Shown in pieces: positions 55,487-64,000 of a stretch of DNA of 64,000 nucleotides (position 1 is the first letter of the stretch; each line of letters starts with the position of its first letter). The notes under the pieces were generated by a model. That model made no database searches and was not told where the DNA came from. It saw only the letters and a program-made list of their open reading frames with translations. The stretch lies in NCBI RefSeq assembly GCF_004153195.1, contig NZ_SEMC01000001.1, positions 124,001 to 188,000 on the forward strand, written 5' to 3'. The translations under genes were made by a program, and so were the position numbers. This DNA is from Sporolactobacillus sp. THM19-2 (GTDB taxonomy: Bacteria; Bacillota; Bacilli; Bacillales; Sporolactobacillaceae).

Positions 55487-56098
55487 ATGATTGTCTACTA
55501 CAGTAAAGAGGGCATCGGTGATGTCCTGATGATTTATCTGAAAGAAGGGGAGTCCGAAACGTTTGAAAGGAAGGGTGATGTAGCCAGAATTTTTGATAAG
55601 AAATCAGGCGAAGCGATCGGCTTTAATTTCTTTCATGCATCGGAGGATCTGCCCAGTCTGAATACCGGTGAAGTCAGGCAGGATGAGGAACTGATCCGCA
55701 CCCTGAACCACAAACTGGCCAGGTCAGGTTTTTCGGACCGGCTGACAGCAGACAGAACCCCTTCGATTGTCACAGCCTATGTGGAAAAGTGTGAGAAACA
55801 CCCGGATTCGGATCATATGCACGTCTGCCTGGTCGATGTCGGCGACAGAGAACTTCAGATCGTCTGCGGTGCTCCGAACATTAAGCAAGGTCAGAAGGTG
55901 GTTGTAGCCAGGCCGGGCGCTCTGATGCCGGGTGGACTGATCATACGTCCGACGGTATTAAGAGGGGTTGCTTCTGATGGCATGATCTGTTCAGCACGTG
56001 AACTGGCTTTGCCCCATGCCCCTCAGAAACGAGGCATACTGGTTCTGGATGATGCTGCAGCAGTGGGAGAAGATTTTCTGGCCGGAGTACATAAATAG
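55487..56098 (+). CDS. ytpR: tRNA-binding domain protein YtpR
   Basis: A 203-residue protein with an N-terminal DUF4479 region (about 1-85) and a C-terminal EMAP/PheT-type tRNA-binding OB fold (about 90-200): VEKCEKHPDSDHMHVCLVDVG and QIVCGAPNIKQGQKVVVARPGALMP are the hallmarks. It probably binds structured RNA or tRNA; a precise role is unknown. GGAAGGAG precedes the ATG. It sits between ytpQ and sftA as in B. subtilis. Confidence 0.9.
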   Translation: MIVYYSKEGIGDVLMIYLKEGESETFERKGDVARIFDKKSGEAIGFNFFHASEDLPSLNTGEVRQDEELIRTLNHKLARSGFSDRLTADRTPSIVTAYVEKCEKHPDSDHMHVCLVDVGDRELQIVCGAPNIKQGQKVVVARPGALMPGGLIIRPTVLRGVASDGMICSARELALPHAPQKRGILVLDDAAAVGEDFLAGVHK

Positions 56099-56136
56099 AG
56101 AGCGTATGCGGATTATTCAAGGGAGGTGAATCCGAC

Positions 56137-58362
56137 GTGACAGAAAAATGGTGGCGGCGTTTATTTGGTCTGGAAGACGAAGAGCCGAAAGAGGAGCCAG
56201 GACCGGATCATCCGCACAGCCCAACCGGAACAAACCGTTCCATCGGTCGTTTTGAAGATAGCCGGCGTTCTGTCAAAGTGCGGATGATGTCGCAATATCC
56301 TGCAGAACAGGCGGTCAGTCATTCACCGCATGCTTCCTCATCATCAGCTTCTTCCCCTGACTCCGGCAAGTCGGAAAAGCCGGCATCAGACGTTCCTCCT
56401 CAGGAAAGCAGAAAGCCGGAAAAACGGCCCTTCCGGCTGACACAGATTCCTTCGCCGGTGTACGGTTTCAAAAAACCGCCGGAAGATTTTTACAGAAGGA
56501 ACCGGGAAGAAAAGGCGCAGCTTGACAGGCATAAAGAAGAGCAGGAAAGAAAGCGGGTTGCAGAGAGAAAATCGGATGCTTTGCGGAGAACCGGCGCCGT
56601 CGTTCCGCCGCATAAAGAACAGCCGGTTATTGATCAGACTGTAATGAATCAGCCGTCCCTCCAGAGAAAGGAAAAAGAAACAGATGAAGAAAACCACGCT
56701 GATCCAGTGCCGGAGAGAACGCCTGCGCGACAGGAAGAGAAAGAGCCGGAACGTTTACCTGAGCAAAAGGAACATACGGCTGCCCGGAACAGGCTGAAGA
56801 GATCTCCTCACAGGCCGGCAGGTGAATCAAAAGTGCCATTCAATGTTTTAATGTTCGGATCAGATCACCACGCTGCACGCCGAATGGAAGCTGCCCGTCG
56901 TCATCATGATCATGAACGGGCGGAAAAAAACATATCCGGAGAAAACGGCCTCAGGCTGCCTCTGTCGCTTCTGGATGATCCGGATCGGGCAGAAGGAAAC
57001 AGCGACGGCTGGATAGCCGAAAAAGAGAAAACCCTGGCAGATACACTGAAAAATTTCCATGTCTCTGCCGATATCATCGGCCATGTGCACGGACCGAGTG
57101 TCACTCGTTTCGATATTCACCTGCATCCCGGTGTCAAAATTAATAAAGTCATGAGACTTTCTGAAGATATTAAACTGAGTCTTGCCGTCAGACAGGTCAG
57201 GATTGCGACTGTACCCGGCAGGAGTGCCGTTGGTATTGAAATCCCCAACAAAGACCGGCGCCCGGTCCTCCTGAAACAGATCCTTGAATCAAAAGCGTTT
57301 ATCGACAGTCGTGCGCCACTGACGGCCGCTCTTGGTATAGATGTATCCGGTAACCGTATTGTGACGGATCTGGCGAAAATGCCGCATGGCTTAATTGCCG
57401 GAGCAACCGGTTCGGGAAAGAGTGTTTGTATCCATTCACTTATTCTGAGTCTGATATACAGGAACCCGCCGGAGCGGTTGCGCCTGCTTCTAGTTGATCC
57501 GAAGGTGGTGGAACTGGCTCCTTATCAAAGTCTTCCCCATCTGGCGGCACCTGTCATTACTGAACCGAAAGAAGCGGCTCTGGCGCTGAAATGGGTCGTT
57601 GAAGAGATGGAGAAACGCTACAGGGCGTTTGCTGCATCCGGAGTCCGTGATATCGACGGATATAACAGGAAAATATCAGGGACCGGAGAACACATTCTCC
57701 CCTATATCGTGATCATTATCGATGAACTTTCAGATCTGATGATGGTTGCCCCTCAGGAGGTAGAAGAGTCCGTGTGCCGGATCGCGCAGAAAGCCCGTGC
57801 GGCCGGTATTCACCTTCTTCTCGCCACACAGCGCCCGTCTGTGGATGTGATCACCGGGCTGATTAAATCCAATATTCCGGCCCGCATCGCGTTCAGTGTC
57901 TCTTCTCAGACAGATTCGCGGACAATTATTGACAGCGGCGGGGCTGAGCGCCTCCTTGGCAGAGGGGATATGCTGTATGCAGAAAATGGATCACGCACGT
58001 TAAAACGTATTCAGGGCTGCTTTGTTTCGGATGAGGAGATACGCCGTGTTACGGGTGCATTTCATGGCAGCAGTCATCAGGAATTTCTTTTCTCTGAAGA
58101 ATCATTTCGAAAAATGGACACCGAAGCATCTGAAGAAGATGATTTACTGGAGGATGCAGCAGCGTTTGTGGTCGATCAGGGACAGGCTTCTGTATCAAGT
58201 ATCCAGCGCCATTTCCGAATCGGCTATAATCGGGCGGCAAGGCTGGTCGATGCACTGGAAAGCCGCAATATCATCTCAGGAGCAAATGGCAGCAAACCAC
58301 GTCAGGTTCTGATGACAAGAGAACGGCTTGAAGAACAGATGGCAGGTGATGGGCCATTCTGA
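56137..58362 (+). CDS. sftA: DNA translocase SftA (FtsK/SpoIIIE family)
   Basis: A 741-residue soluble FtsK-like motor starting at GTG after GGGAGGTG. Residues 1-240 are a charged, low-complexity linker with no membrane spans, as expected for SftA rather than SpoIIIE. The motor carries Walker A AGATGSGKSV near residue 424, Walker B IVIIIDELSDLMMV near residue 528 and the ATQRPSVDVITGLIKSNIP block. A winged-helix gamma domain ends the protein (VVDQGQASVSSIQRHFRIGYNRAARLVDALE). SftA clears chromosome DNA from the closing septum. It is shorter than B. subtilis SftA, mainly in the linker. Confidence 0.94.
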   Translation: MTEKWWRRLFGLEDEEPKEEPGPDHPHSPTGTNRSIGRFEDSRRSVKVRMMSQYPAEQAVSHSPHASSSSASSPDSGKSEKPASDVPPQESRKPEKRPFRLTQIPSPVYGFKKPPEDFYRRNREEKAQLDRHKEEQERKRVAERKSDALRRTGAVVPPHKEQPVIDQTVMNQPSLQRKEKETDEENHADPVPERTPARQEEKEPERLPEQKEHTAARNRLKRSPHRPAGESKVPFNVLMFGSDHHAARRMEAARRHHDHERAEKNISGENGLRLPLSLLDDPDRAEGNSDGWIAEKEKTLADTLKNFHVSADIIGHVHGPSVTRFDIHLHPGVKINKVMRLSEDIKLSLAVRQVRIATVPGRSAVGIEIPNKDRRPVLLKQILESKAFIDSRAPLTAALGIDVSGNRIVTDLAKMPHGLIAGATGSGKSVCIHSLILSLIYRNPPERLRLLLVDPKVVELAPYQSLPHLAAPVITEPKEAALALKWVVEEMEKRYRAFAASGVRDIDGYNRKISGTGEHILPYIVIIIDELSDLMMVAPQEVEESVCRIAQKARAAGIHLLLATQRPSVDVITGLIKSNIPARIAFSVSSQTDSRTIIDSGGAERLLGRGDMLYAENGSRTLKRIQGCFVSDEEIRRVTGAFHGSSHQEFLFSEESFRKMDTEASEEDDLLEDAAAFVVDQGQASVSSIQRHFRIGYNRAARLVDALESRNIISGANGSKPRQVLMTRERLEEQMAGDGPF

Positions 58363-58568
58363 GCAGGCGTAAAATAGCTTTTACAACCTTGCTGATAAAG
58401 GTTAAAATATATGCCAGGTGACTGCCAGATGAGGGCCAGTCAGCAGATGAATCATGTAAAAATTTTTTAATTGAAATGACATGGGGCGGACACCCACAGT
58501 GATCCGGCAGAGTATACTATGGCTATGGGTGTAAAAAGCACGGATGAACGAGTTTATGGAGGTCAATT

Positions 58569-59882
58569 ATGTCGAAATATCATTTTGTCGGAATCAAAGG
58601 TACCGGAATGAGCGCACTTGCCCAGATTTTACAGGATTTACATGTTGAGGTACAGGGGTCTGACGTTGAAAAACGTTTTTTTACACAGAAAGCTCTTGAA
58701 GACAGAAATATTCCTGTTTTCCCGTTCAATAAAGATAATATTTCACCAGGTGAAATTATCATTGCCGGAAATGCCTTTCCGGATACACATGAAGAAATTG
58801 TACGGGCTAAAGAATTAGGACTGCCGGTATATCGCTACTACGACTTTCTTGGTGATCTCGCCAAAAAATATACGAGTATTGCTGTTACCGGAACGCACGG
58901 GAAAACATCAACGACGGGGCTTCTGTCCTATGTTTTCGAATCTTTTGCGCCAACGTCCTTCCTGATCGGGGATGGAACGGGATCCGGCAATGATAAAGGC
59001 AAATATTTTATCTGGGAGTCCTGCGAGTATAAACGTCATTTTCTGCACAGTACCCCGGACTACTGTATTATCACAAATATTGAATTTGATCATTCAGATT
59101 ATTATAAAGACCTGGACGACGTGTTTAGTGCCTTTCAGGAACTGGCAATGAAAGTCAATAAAGCCATATTCGCCTGTGGGGATAACGAGAAACTGCAGAT
59201 GATCCAGTCACACGTCCCAATCGTTTATTATGGATTCAACGAAGAGAATGATTTTCAGGCACGCCATGTCACTTTCCTGAAGGACGACTCCGGTACAGAA
59301 TTCGACGTCTATATCCGAAATGAATTTTACGGCCATTTTAAAATCCGTGGATACGGGAATCATAATGTACTGAACGCTCTTGCCGTCATTGCGTTCTGTA
59401 ATTATATGAATGTCCCTGAGAAACTGGTCAGGGAGCGTCTTGCTGCATTCCGTGGTGTGAAGCGGAGATTTTCTGAATCGAAACTGCCCGGAGTCGATCA
59501 GATCATGATTGATGATTACGCGCATCATCCGACAGAAGTTCGCGTTACGATTCAGGCTGCAAGAGAAAAGTATCCTGACCGGAACATTGTCGCCATTTTC
59601 CAGCCACATACGTATTCGCGGACAATGACCTTCATGGATGAGTTCGCTGCCTCTCTGGAAACAGCCGACCATGTTTTTCTCTGTGATATTTTTGGATCGG
59701 CGAGAGAAAAGAGCGGGAAACTGTCTATTCATGATCTGCAGGATCGCATTGCAGGATCACGGATTCTGCATAACAGCAATATTGATGATCTCAGGCAGTT
59801 TGACCATAGCGTTTTGCTGTTTATGGGTGCCGGTGATATTCAAAAGTACCAGAATGAGTACAAAAAGGCATTGAAATCCTGA
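58569..59882 (+). CDS. murC: UDP-N-acetylmuramate-L-alanine ligase MurC
   Basis: A 437-residue Mur ligase joining L-alanine to UDP-MurNAc in peptidoglycan synthesis. The N-terminal domain begins [18 protein letters not shown], the ATP loop [12 protein letters not shown] is near residue 108, and the conserved [10 protein letters not shown] and [10 protein letters not shown] motifs follow. TATGGAGG precedes the ATG. It follows sftA with a 206-base gap that contains a possible promoter (TATACT near 58514) and no gene. Confidence 0.97.
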   Translation: MSKYHFVGIKGTGMSALAQILQDLHVEVQGSDVEKRFFTQKALEDRNIPVFPFNKDNISPGEIIIAGNAFPDTHEEIVRAKELGLPVYRYYDFLGDLAKKYTSIAVTGTHGKTSTTGLLSYVFESFAPTSFLIGDGTGSGNDKGKYFIWESCEYKRHFLHSTPDYCIITNIEFDHSDYYKDLDDVFSAFQELAMKVNKAIFACGDNEKLQMIQSHVPIVYYGFNEENDFQARHVTFLKDDSGTEFDVYIRNEFYGHFKIRGYGNHNVLNALAVIAFCNYMNVPEKLVRERLAAFRGVKRRFSESKLPGVDQIMIDDYAHHPTEVRVTIQAAREKYPDRNIVAIFQPHTYSRTMTFMDEFAASLETADHVFLCDIFGSAREKSGKLSIHDLQDRIAGSRILHNSNIDDLRQFDHSVLLFMGAGDIQKYQNEYKKALKS

Positions 59883-60036
59883 AACAGCGGGACTAAACTT
59901 TTTTTCAGCACTCGGGCATGATAAGATATAGAAGAAGTTTCCATACAGGTTCTTCAGAGTCATAACTTTATTTTTCAGGTATAGAAAATCATTAATTCAT
60001 TAAACTAACATCGATTATCGAAAGGAGGAATTTACA

Positions 60037-60456
60037 ATGGTCATTATTCTTTATCTGGCTGTAGCCGTCATTGCTGTAGCCTTTGCTGTTCTCGTCTATT
60101 TTCTGGCAAAAACGCTGCAGTCCGCCCAGAAAACGATGGACGATGTGGCCTCTACACTTGAAGATGTTCAGGATCAGATGAAAGGACTGAACGAGGAAAC
60201 AACGGAACTGCTGCACCGGACAAATTTACTCGCGGGAGATATTCAGCAGAAATCTCAAAGCCTGAGCAGTATTTTTAATGCAGTTGAAAATTTTGGCGAA
60301 TCCCTCAACAGTGTCAATGCTTCAGTTAAGAAAGTAGCAACCAGTATTGAAAACGGCGGTGAAGAAAATGCCGGCAAGGTGGCCAATGCCCTGCAGTGGG
60401 GACGAGCCGCCATTGATCTGATTCATCGCTGGAAGGATAAACGGGCGGATAAATAG
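60037..60456 (+). CDS. ytxG: DUF948 membrane-anchored protein YtxG
   Basis: A 139-residue protein with one N-terminal transmembrane helix (about 2-25) and a long helical, coiled-coil-like cytoplasmic part (about 28-115) typical of DUF948. In B. subtilis ytxG is the first gene of a general-stress operon with ytxH. GAAAGGAGG precedes the ATG. It is followed 18 bases later by ytxH. No clear sigma-B promoter was identified. Function unknown. Confidence 0.88.
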   Translation: MVIILYLAVAVIAVAFAVLVYFLAKTLQSAQKTMDDVASTLEDVQDQMKGLNEETTELLHRTNLLAGDIQQKSQSLSSIFNAVENFGESLNSVNASVKKVATSIENGGEENAGKVANALQWGRAAIDLIHRWKDKRADK

Positions 60457-60474
60457 AAAAGAGGTGGACAGGCA

Positions 60475-60744
60475 GTGCGTGATACTGATAAACATTCTGG
60501 AAAGAAAGTCGCTTTTTTCTCGGGTGTGCTGCTTGGAAGTGTAGCCGGTGCTGCTGCCGTCTATTTTACGGCAGTCTCCTCCGGCAGAAAAAGCTTCATC
60601 CGAATTCAGGATACGGGTCGTACCATGATTAATAAAGCTGCCGGACTGTATAAGAAAGCCAGGAAGAGACCCATTAACCTGAAGGGTGAATCGGAGCATC
60701 AGGAACAGGTTCAGGGCATCCCGATTCCGAGAGATTATGTCTGA
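60475..60744 (+). CDS. ytxH: YtxH domain protein
   Basis: An 89-residue protein starting at GTG after AGAGGTGG. A hydrophobic Gly-rich segment (VAFFSGVLLGSVAGAAAVYF, about 12-31) resembles a membrane anchor, followed by a basic helical region. It is the YtxH partner of YtxG, part of a stress-induced pair of unknown function. The third gene ytxJ of the B. subtilis operon is absent here. A terminator follows at 60831. Confidence 0.85.
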   Translation: MRDTDKHSGKKVAFFSGVLLGSVAGAAAVYFTAVSSGRKSFIRIQDTGRTMINKAAGLYKKARKRPINLKGESEHQEQVQGIPIPRDYV

Positions 60745-60830
60745 TTGTTGAAGAAATGCAGTTGTTCCTGCCATACATATGGCTTAATATGGGCTGATTT
60801 GTTACTATGTAAACAGATGAATGAAATCGG

Positions 60831-60856
60831 GCGTCAAGCGTATTGATGCGTTTTTT
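60831..60856 (+). terminator. Terminator of ytxGH
   Basis: GCGTCAA pairs with TTGATGC (one G-T pair) around a five-base loop and is followed by GTTTTTTG. Confidence 0.7.
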
Positions 60857-60930
60857 GCCTGCCATAAAATGAAAACGTTACTAGATCTGGCACCCCGGGC
60901 AGGATCGATTACTGAGGAGGAATGGACAAA

Positions 60931-61929
60931 GTGAGTGCAACTATTTATGATGTGGCAAGGGAAGCGGGCGTTTCAATGGCAACCGTTTCACGGGTTGTGA
61001 ACGGCAACCCGAATGTAAAACCGACAACAAGAAAAAAGGTTTCTGAGGCAATAAAACGACTGGGTTACAGACCCAATGCTGTCGCAAGAGGGCTCGCAAG
61101 TAAGAAGACAACAACTGTAGGCGTTATTATTCCTGATATTTCGAGTGTATTTTTCTCCGAACTGGCCCGTGGCATTGAAGACATTGCAACCATGTATAAG
61201 TACAATATTATCTTGTGCAATTCCGATCAGAATAAGGATAAGGAAATCCGGCTGATTCAGACCCTTTTAGGGAAACAGGTAGACGGTATTGTCTTCATGG
61301 GTGGTAAAGTTACTGATGAACATATTGAGGAATTTACACAGTCTACTGTTCCTGTTGTTCTGGCTGCTACAGTTGATATAAATAATAAAATTCCCTCAGT
61401 AAACATCGATTATGAAAAAGCTGTTTATGATGCCGTTTCGCATCTTATTGAGTCCGGACACAAAAGGGTTGGCTTCATCAGCGGTTTGCTTGAGGTTCCA
61501 ATCAGTGGCGTCTATAAACTGAATGGATACAAAAAAGCCCTTGCCGACCATGAGATCACCTTTGATGAAAGTCTCCTGACCGTAGGCGACTATACGTATG
61601 AATCAGGGAAAGAGGCAATGGCACAATTCCTGGCGCATGGAAATCCACCGACAGCTGTTTTTGTCGATTCAGACGAAATGGCGATTGGCGCGATTCATGA
61701 GATTCAGGATCAGGGTAAAAAGGTTCCTGAAAATATTGCGGTGATCAGCAGTGAAAATACACGTCTGGTTCAGATGGTCCGTCCGACGCTGTCCAGCATT
61801 GGCGAACCGACCTATGATATTGGAGCCGTTGCTATGCGACTGCTGACAAAATTGATGAATCATGAAAAAGTGGACAATGCCAATGTGGTCCTGCCGCATC
61901 GGATTGAATACCGTCAGTCCGCCGAATAA
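60931..61929 (+). CDS. ccpA: Catabolite control protein CcpA
   Basis: A 332-residue LacI/GalR regulator. The N-terminal HTH reads [34 protein letters not shown], with the CcpA-typical hinge [28 protein letters not shown] and core sequences ([28 protein letters not shown]). With HPr-Ser-P it binds cre sites; a perfect one lies at glpF in this window. I start at a GTG ten bases after AGGAGG; an ATG three codons earlier lies one base from the site. It follows ytxGH and ends at its own terminator. Confidence 0.97.
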   Translation: MSATIYDVAREAGVSMATVSRVVNGNPNVKPTTRKKVSEAIKRLGYRPNAVARGLASKKTTTVGVIIPDISSVFFSELARGIEDIATMYKYNIILCNSDQNKDKEIRLIQTLLGKQVDGIVFMGGKVTDEHIEEFTQSTVPVVLAATVDINNKIPSVNIDYEKAVYDAVSHLIESGHKRVGFISGLLEVPISGVYKLNGYKKALADHEITFDESLLTVGDYTYESGKEAMAQFLAHGNPPTAVFVDSDEMAIGAIHEIQDQGKKVPENIAVISSENTRLVQMVRPTLSSIGEPTYDIGAVAMRLLTKLMNHEKVDNANVVLPHRIEYRQSAE

Positions 61930-61938
61930 ATTTCAGTA

Positions 61939-61976
61939 TAAAAGGCGCTTTCCGTTAATGGAGAGCGCCTTTTTTA
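61939..61976 (+). terminator. Terminator of ccpA
   Basis: AAAGGCGCTTTCC and GGAGAGCGCCTTT around a six-base loop, with T-run following. Confidence 0.92.
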
Positions 61977-62015
61977 TGGAATTTGATCCGTTGAGCAGGC
62001 CTGGCATGTGAGACA

Positions 62016-62059
62016 TAAACCCCCTGAGGTTGTATTTCTGTTGCCTTACTTCAGGGGGT
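62016..62059 (-). terminator. Probable terminator of the Ldh_2 gene
   Basis: CCCCCTGA and TCAGGGGG are separated by 23 bases. On the minus strand TTTATG follows the stem, a weak U-tract. It lies 40 bases past the dehydrogenase stop. Confidence 0.6.
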
Positions 62060-62098
62060 CTGTTCATTTCGTGGGGGGTATCATCCATCATTTAATGA

Positions 62099-63181
62099 TT
62101 ACAGTGCTTCCGGCACAGTGACATTCAATTCCTGACCAATGCGTTCCAGGTCACCGGCCGTTTTGTCGTCCACGGCAACTCCGTTCTTGCTGTTGTCGGC
62201 GTATCGTCTGTATTCCCGGTCACCCGGAATCTTAATCTCAGTATTTGGCAGGTGCTCCAGGTTCCTGATCCGATTAAACATACTGGTGGCATGATCTTTC
62301 AATGTATCCAAATCGCCAAAGAACGACGGATTAATGGTCATCAGAAACTGACTAAAGTCATGTTTACCGACACTTGTATCGGCAGAGATAGACCCTTGCG
62401 CCAGGATACCGGTCAGTAATTCGACAACCAGCGAATTTCCTAATCCTTTGTAATTTGAATTATTTTCTTCAACGCCGCCAAGCGTCAGGACGCCGCCCCC
62501 TTTTTGATGTGGTGTAAAGGCTGCCGTCGAAAGAATATCTTCAGCTTTTCGGGCGTTCTTCACAATTTTACGGTCCTTATCAACGGCCCATTCACCCGGA
62601 ATATCCTGATTGTTTTTGTCCAAAACCTGAATTTTACCACTGGATACGACGGACGTTGCTCCGTCAAACACGAACGGATGCGGTTCTGCCGGGAAGGTGA
62701 AGGCAAACGCGTTTGATCCCAAAAAGGCTTGCGTTGCATTGGTTGGTACAACCAGCGGTCGCGTATTCGTATTGGCAATGCCGATCAGCCCTTCTTTAAC
62801 AGCCATGCGCGCCCAGTATCCGGCGGTACCGAAGTGGTTGGAATTTCGAATGACGGCGATTGAAACAACTGACTCTTTTGTTTTTTCAATCAATTTATGC
62901 ATGGCAAGTGCACAGGCGACCTGGCCCATATTTTTATTGGCATCGATCAGTAAACTTGTTGGCGTTTCTTTCAAAACTTTGACTTCATTTTTCGGCTCAA
63001 TGGTGTGTTCTTTGACCATATTCAGATACCACGCCAATCGCTGAATCCCGTGAGATGAAATGCCACGTAAATCAGCATCCACCAGTGTATCAGCTAGCAG
63101 GTTACTGTTTTCTTTTGAAAAGCCGGTTGCAGCAAATACCCTTTGCAAATACGTTCGTTCAGATTCTGCACTAATTCTCAT
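62099..63181 (-). CDS. Malate/L-lactate dehydrogenase family oxidoreductase (Ldh_2)
   Basis: A 360-residue NAD(P)-dependent enzyme of the Ldh_2 family (MDH2, AllD, YlbC, YiaK types), unrelated to classical lactate dehydrogenases. Family features are DLRGISSHGIQRL with the catalytic His near residue 44, VIRNSNHFGTAGYWA near residue 119 and NTRPLVVPTNATQAFLGSNAFAF near residue 140. It reduces or oxidises a 2-oxo/2-hydroxy acid; malate, ureidoglycolate and sulfolactate are known family substrates. AAAAGGGG precedes the ATG. It stands alone, and its leader region is non-coding. Confidence 0.88.
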   Translation of the reverse strand: MRISAESERTYLQRVFAATGFSKENSNLLADTLVDADLRGISSHGIQRLAWYLNMVKEHTIEPKNEVKVLKETPTSLLIDANKNMGQVACALAMHKLIEKTKESVVSIAVIRNSNHFGTAGYWARMAVKEGLIGIANTNTRPLVVPTNATQAFLGSNAFAFTFPAEPHPFVFDGATSVVSSGKIQVLDKNNQDIPGEWAVDKDRKIVKNARKAEDILSTAAFTPHQKGGGVLTLGGVEENNSNYKGLGNSLVVELLTGILAQGSISADTSVGKHDFSQFLMTINPSFFGDLDTLKDHATSMFNRIRNLEHLPNTEIKIPGDREYRRYADNSKNGVAVDDKTAGDLERIGQELNVTVPEAL

Positions 63182-63774
63182 GATGATGCCCCTTTTCTAA
63201 TTCTGTAATTGATTTCCCGCGTCGCATTTTGCTTGCTAAAAAACGTCCTTGTTCAGTACCTGTATTCAATATCAAACAAGGAAGATTTTAACCGCAGTGC
63301 CCCCTGTTTCGCACGTTTATGTAAGCCGGCGAGGTATCGATTAACGATCGTGGATGTAACCTCGACCCATCCAGAAACTTCGATTCAGCTTCACCAATCT
63401 ATGTCGCGCGCCATCCCAATCAGACACTTTCTGAAAATGGTCACATTGGCTATTCCAACCATTAACATAAACTTAAGGTCAAATAACGCGTTTGTCAAAT
63501 AGATTTATTGACTTATTCCTTGCAGTTGATAGGCAAAAATTTTACCGAATCGCCTCCAATTTAATACCAGCTGTTTGCTTTACCCTCCCTGTCCGGCCAC
63601 TTTAAACTGATCCATCCGCTAAATGGCTTCCCAAAGCAAATTACTTTGCAGGGTAATGATGTTCAACTATGATAATTATGTCACATGAAATGTACCGGTC
63701 ACGCTTAAACTAAAAAACAGCACCAAAACGGGTGGTTAAGGATCATCATTCATTAATCAGAGGAGGAGAGAATC
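63182..63774. other. Gap of about 590 bases with MerR-type promoter-like dyad and possible gene remnants
   Basis: No intact gene is visible. At 63457-63482 the minus strand reads TTGACC, then 19 bases containing TTAAG...TTAATGG, then TGGAAT: a long-spacer, dyad arrangement like MerR-family targets. Between 63200 and 63460 the minus strand has short open pieces (TSTIVNRYLAGLHKRAKQG, and FLASKMRRGKSITELEKG just before the dehydrogenase) suggesting decayed coding DNA. The right edge holds AGGAGGAGAG, the ribosome site of the next gene. Confidence 0.4.
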
Positions 63775-64000
63775 ATGAGAGCAGTTGTTATCAATGAATA
63801 TGGACCTGCAGAAAATTTACATGTTGAAGAACGGCCGGTACCTGAGATCACAGATGATGAGGTATTAATCGAAAACTATGCAACAAGTATCAATCCCATC
63901 GACTGGAAGGCACGTCTGGGCCTGCTTAAACCGATGTTTGACTGGAATTTTCCGGTGGTATTAGGATGGGATGCTGCAGGCGTGGTGACTAAGGCAGGTG
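63775..64000 (+). CDS. NADP-dependent zinc-free alcohol dehydrogenase/quinone reductase, 5' part
   Basis: The first 75 codons of an MDR-superfamily oxidoreductase; the gene runs off the window. The start MRAVVINEYGPAENLHVEE, the NPIDWKARLG element and PVVLGWDAAGVV are typical of the zinc-independent quinone oxidoreductase group (QOR-like, YogA/YhfP-type relatives). AGGAGGAGAG precedes the ATG. Substrate and the NADP-binding Rossmann core are beyond the visible part. Confidence 0.85.
   Translation, partial: MRAVVINEYGPAENLHVEERPVPEITDDEVLIENYATSINPIDWKARLGLLKPMFDWNFPVVLGWDAAGVVTKAG

Noticed and set aside
59208-59732. 174-codon minus-strand frame inside murC
   Set aside because: Entirely antisense to murC, no recognisable motifs, no ribosome site.
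60861-60885. cre site in front of ccpA (around AAAACGTTAC)
   Set aside because: TGAAAACGTTACTA departs from the consensus at two fixed positions near the end and has no clear promoter beside it.

Overview
The window reads as chromosomal DNA of an endospore-forming member of the Bacillales. The evidence is a GerA-type spore germinant receptor operon, a LiaFSR stress system, SftA, CcpA, GlpP antitermination and long stretches of gene order shared with Bacillus subtilis (metK/ytpB, leuS/ytqA, ytmP-trmB, ytpQ-ytpR-sftA-murC-ytxG-ytxH-ccpA). Base composition looks intermediate (not computed). A Sporolactobacillus-like or related genus is my best guess, but that is inference. No rRNA, tRNA, CRISPR array or prophage was recognised.

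Layout. 1-5.2 kb: a YhaH-like fragment, the tryptophan transporter TrpP (with a TRAP-like triplet array at its start), HIT hydrolase, an unknown membrane protein and the EcsAB ABC transporter. 5.2-8.4 kb: a ferritin-like protein and liaFSR. 8.4-12.5 kb: a manganese (yybP-ykoY) riboswitch ahead of the first of two tandem YjbE/TerC genes, a second attenuated leader ahead of the other, an MFS drug exporter behind an apparent leader-peptide attenuator, and a YitT protein. 12.6-20.6 kb: aldo-keto reductase, SGNH hydrolase and the glpP-glpF-glpK-glpD glycerol regulon with two leader terminators and a perfect cre. 20.8-24 kb: copper homeostasis csoR-copA-copZ with a CsoR operator. 24-27 kb: GlcD/GlcF-type oxidase. 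27-33.5 kb: small unknown genes, an NAD(P)H oxidoreductase, a YdjO-like protein and a four-gene ger operon including a small D-type subunit.

33.7-42.2 kb: teichoic acid exporter tagGH, an FbpA-like small protein beside a candidate C-rich small RNA, pckA with a CcpN-like site, SAM riboswitch-metK, the terpene synthase ytpB, radical SAM ytqA. 42-49 kb: Leu T-box-leuS, a multiply frameshifted rhodanese pseudogene, a MurJ-type flippase, a coiled-coil protein, YtzE and a cysteine synthase. 49.1-51.05 kb: a stand-alone TnpB element with an unusually long nuclease and a structured 3' region that looks like its guide RNA. 51-62 kb: the housekeeping block from a NERD-like gene through ccpA. 62-64 kb: an Ldh_2-type dehydrogenase, a 590-base non-coding or decayed stretch and the start of a zinc-free alcohol dehydrogenase-like gene.

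Functionally the window is rich in carbon-catabolite logic (CcpA itself, cre at glpF, cre-like site at glcDF, CcpN-like site at pckA) and in RNA-level control (two metabolite riboswitches, a T-box, two GlpP-type terminators, a TRAP-like site and two unassigned attenuators). The items most worth a second look are the MFS leader peptide, the long TnpB with its RNA, the unassigned second TerC leader and the minus-strand RNA near fbpA.
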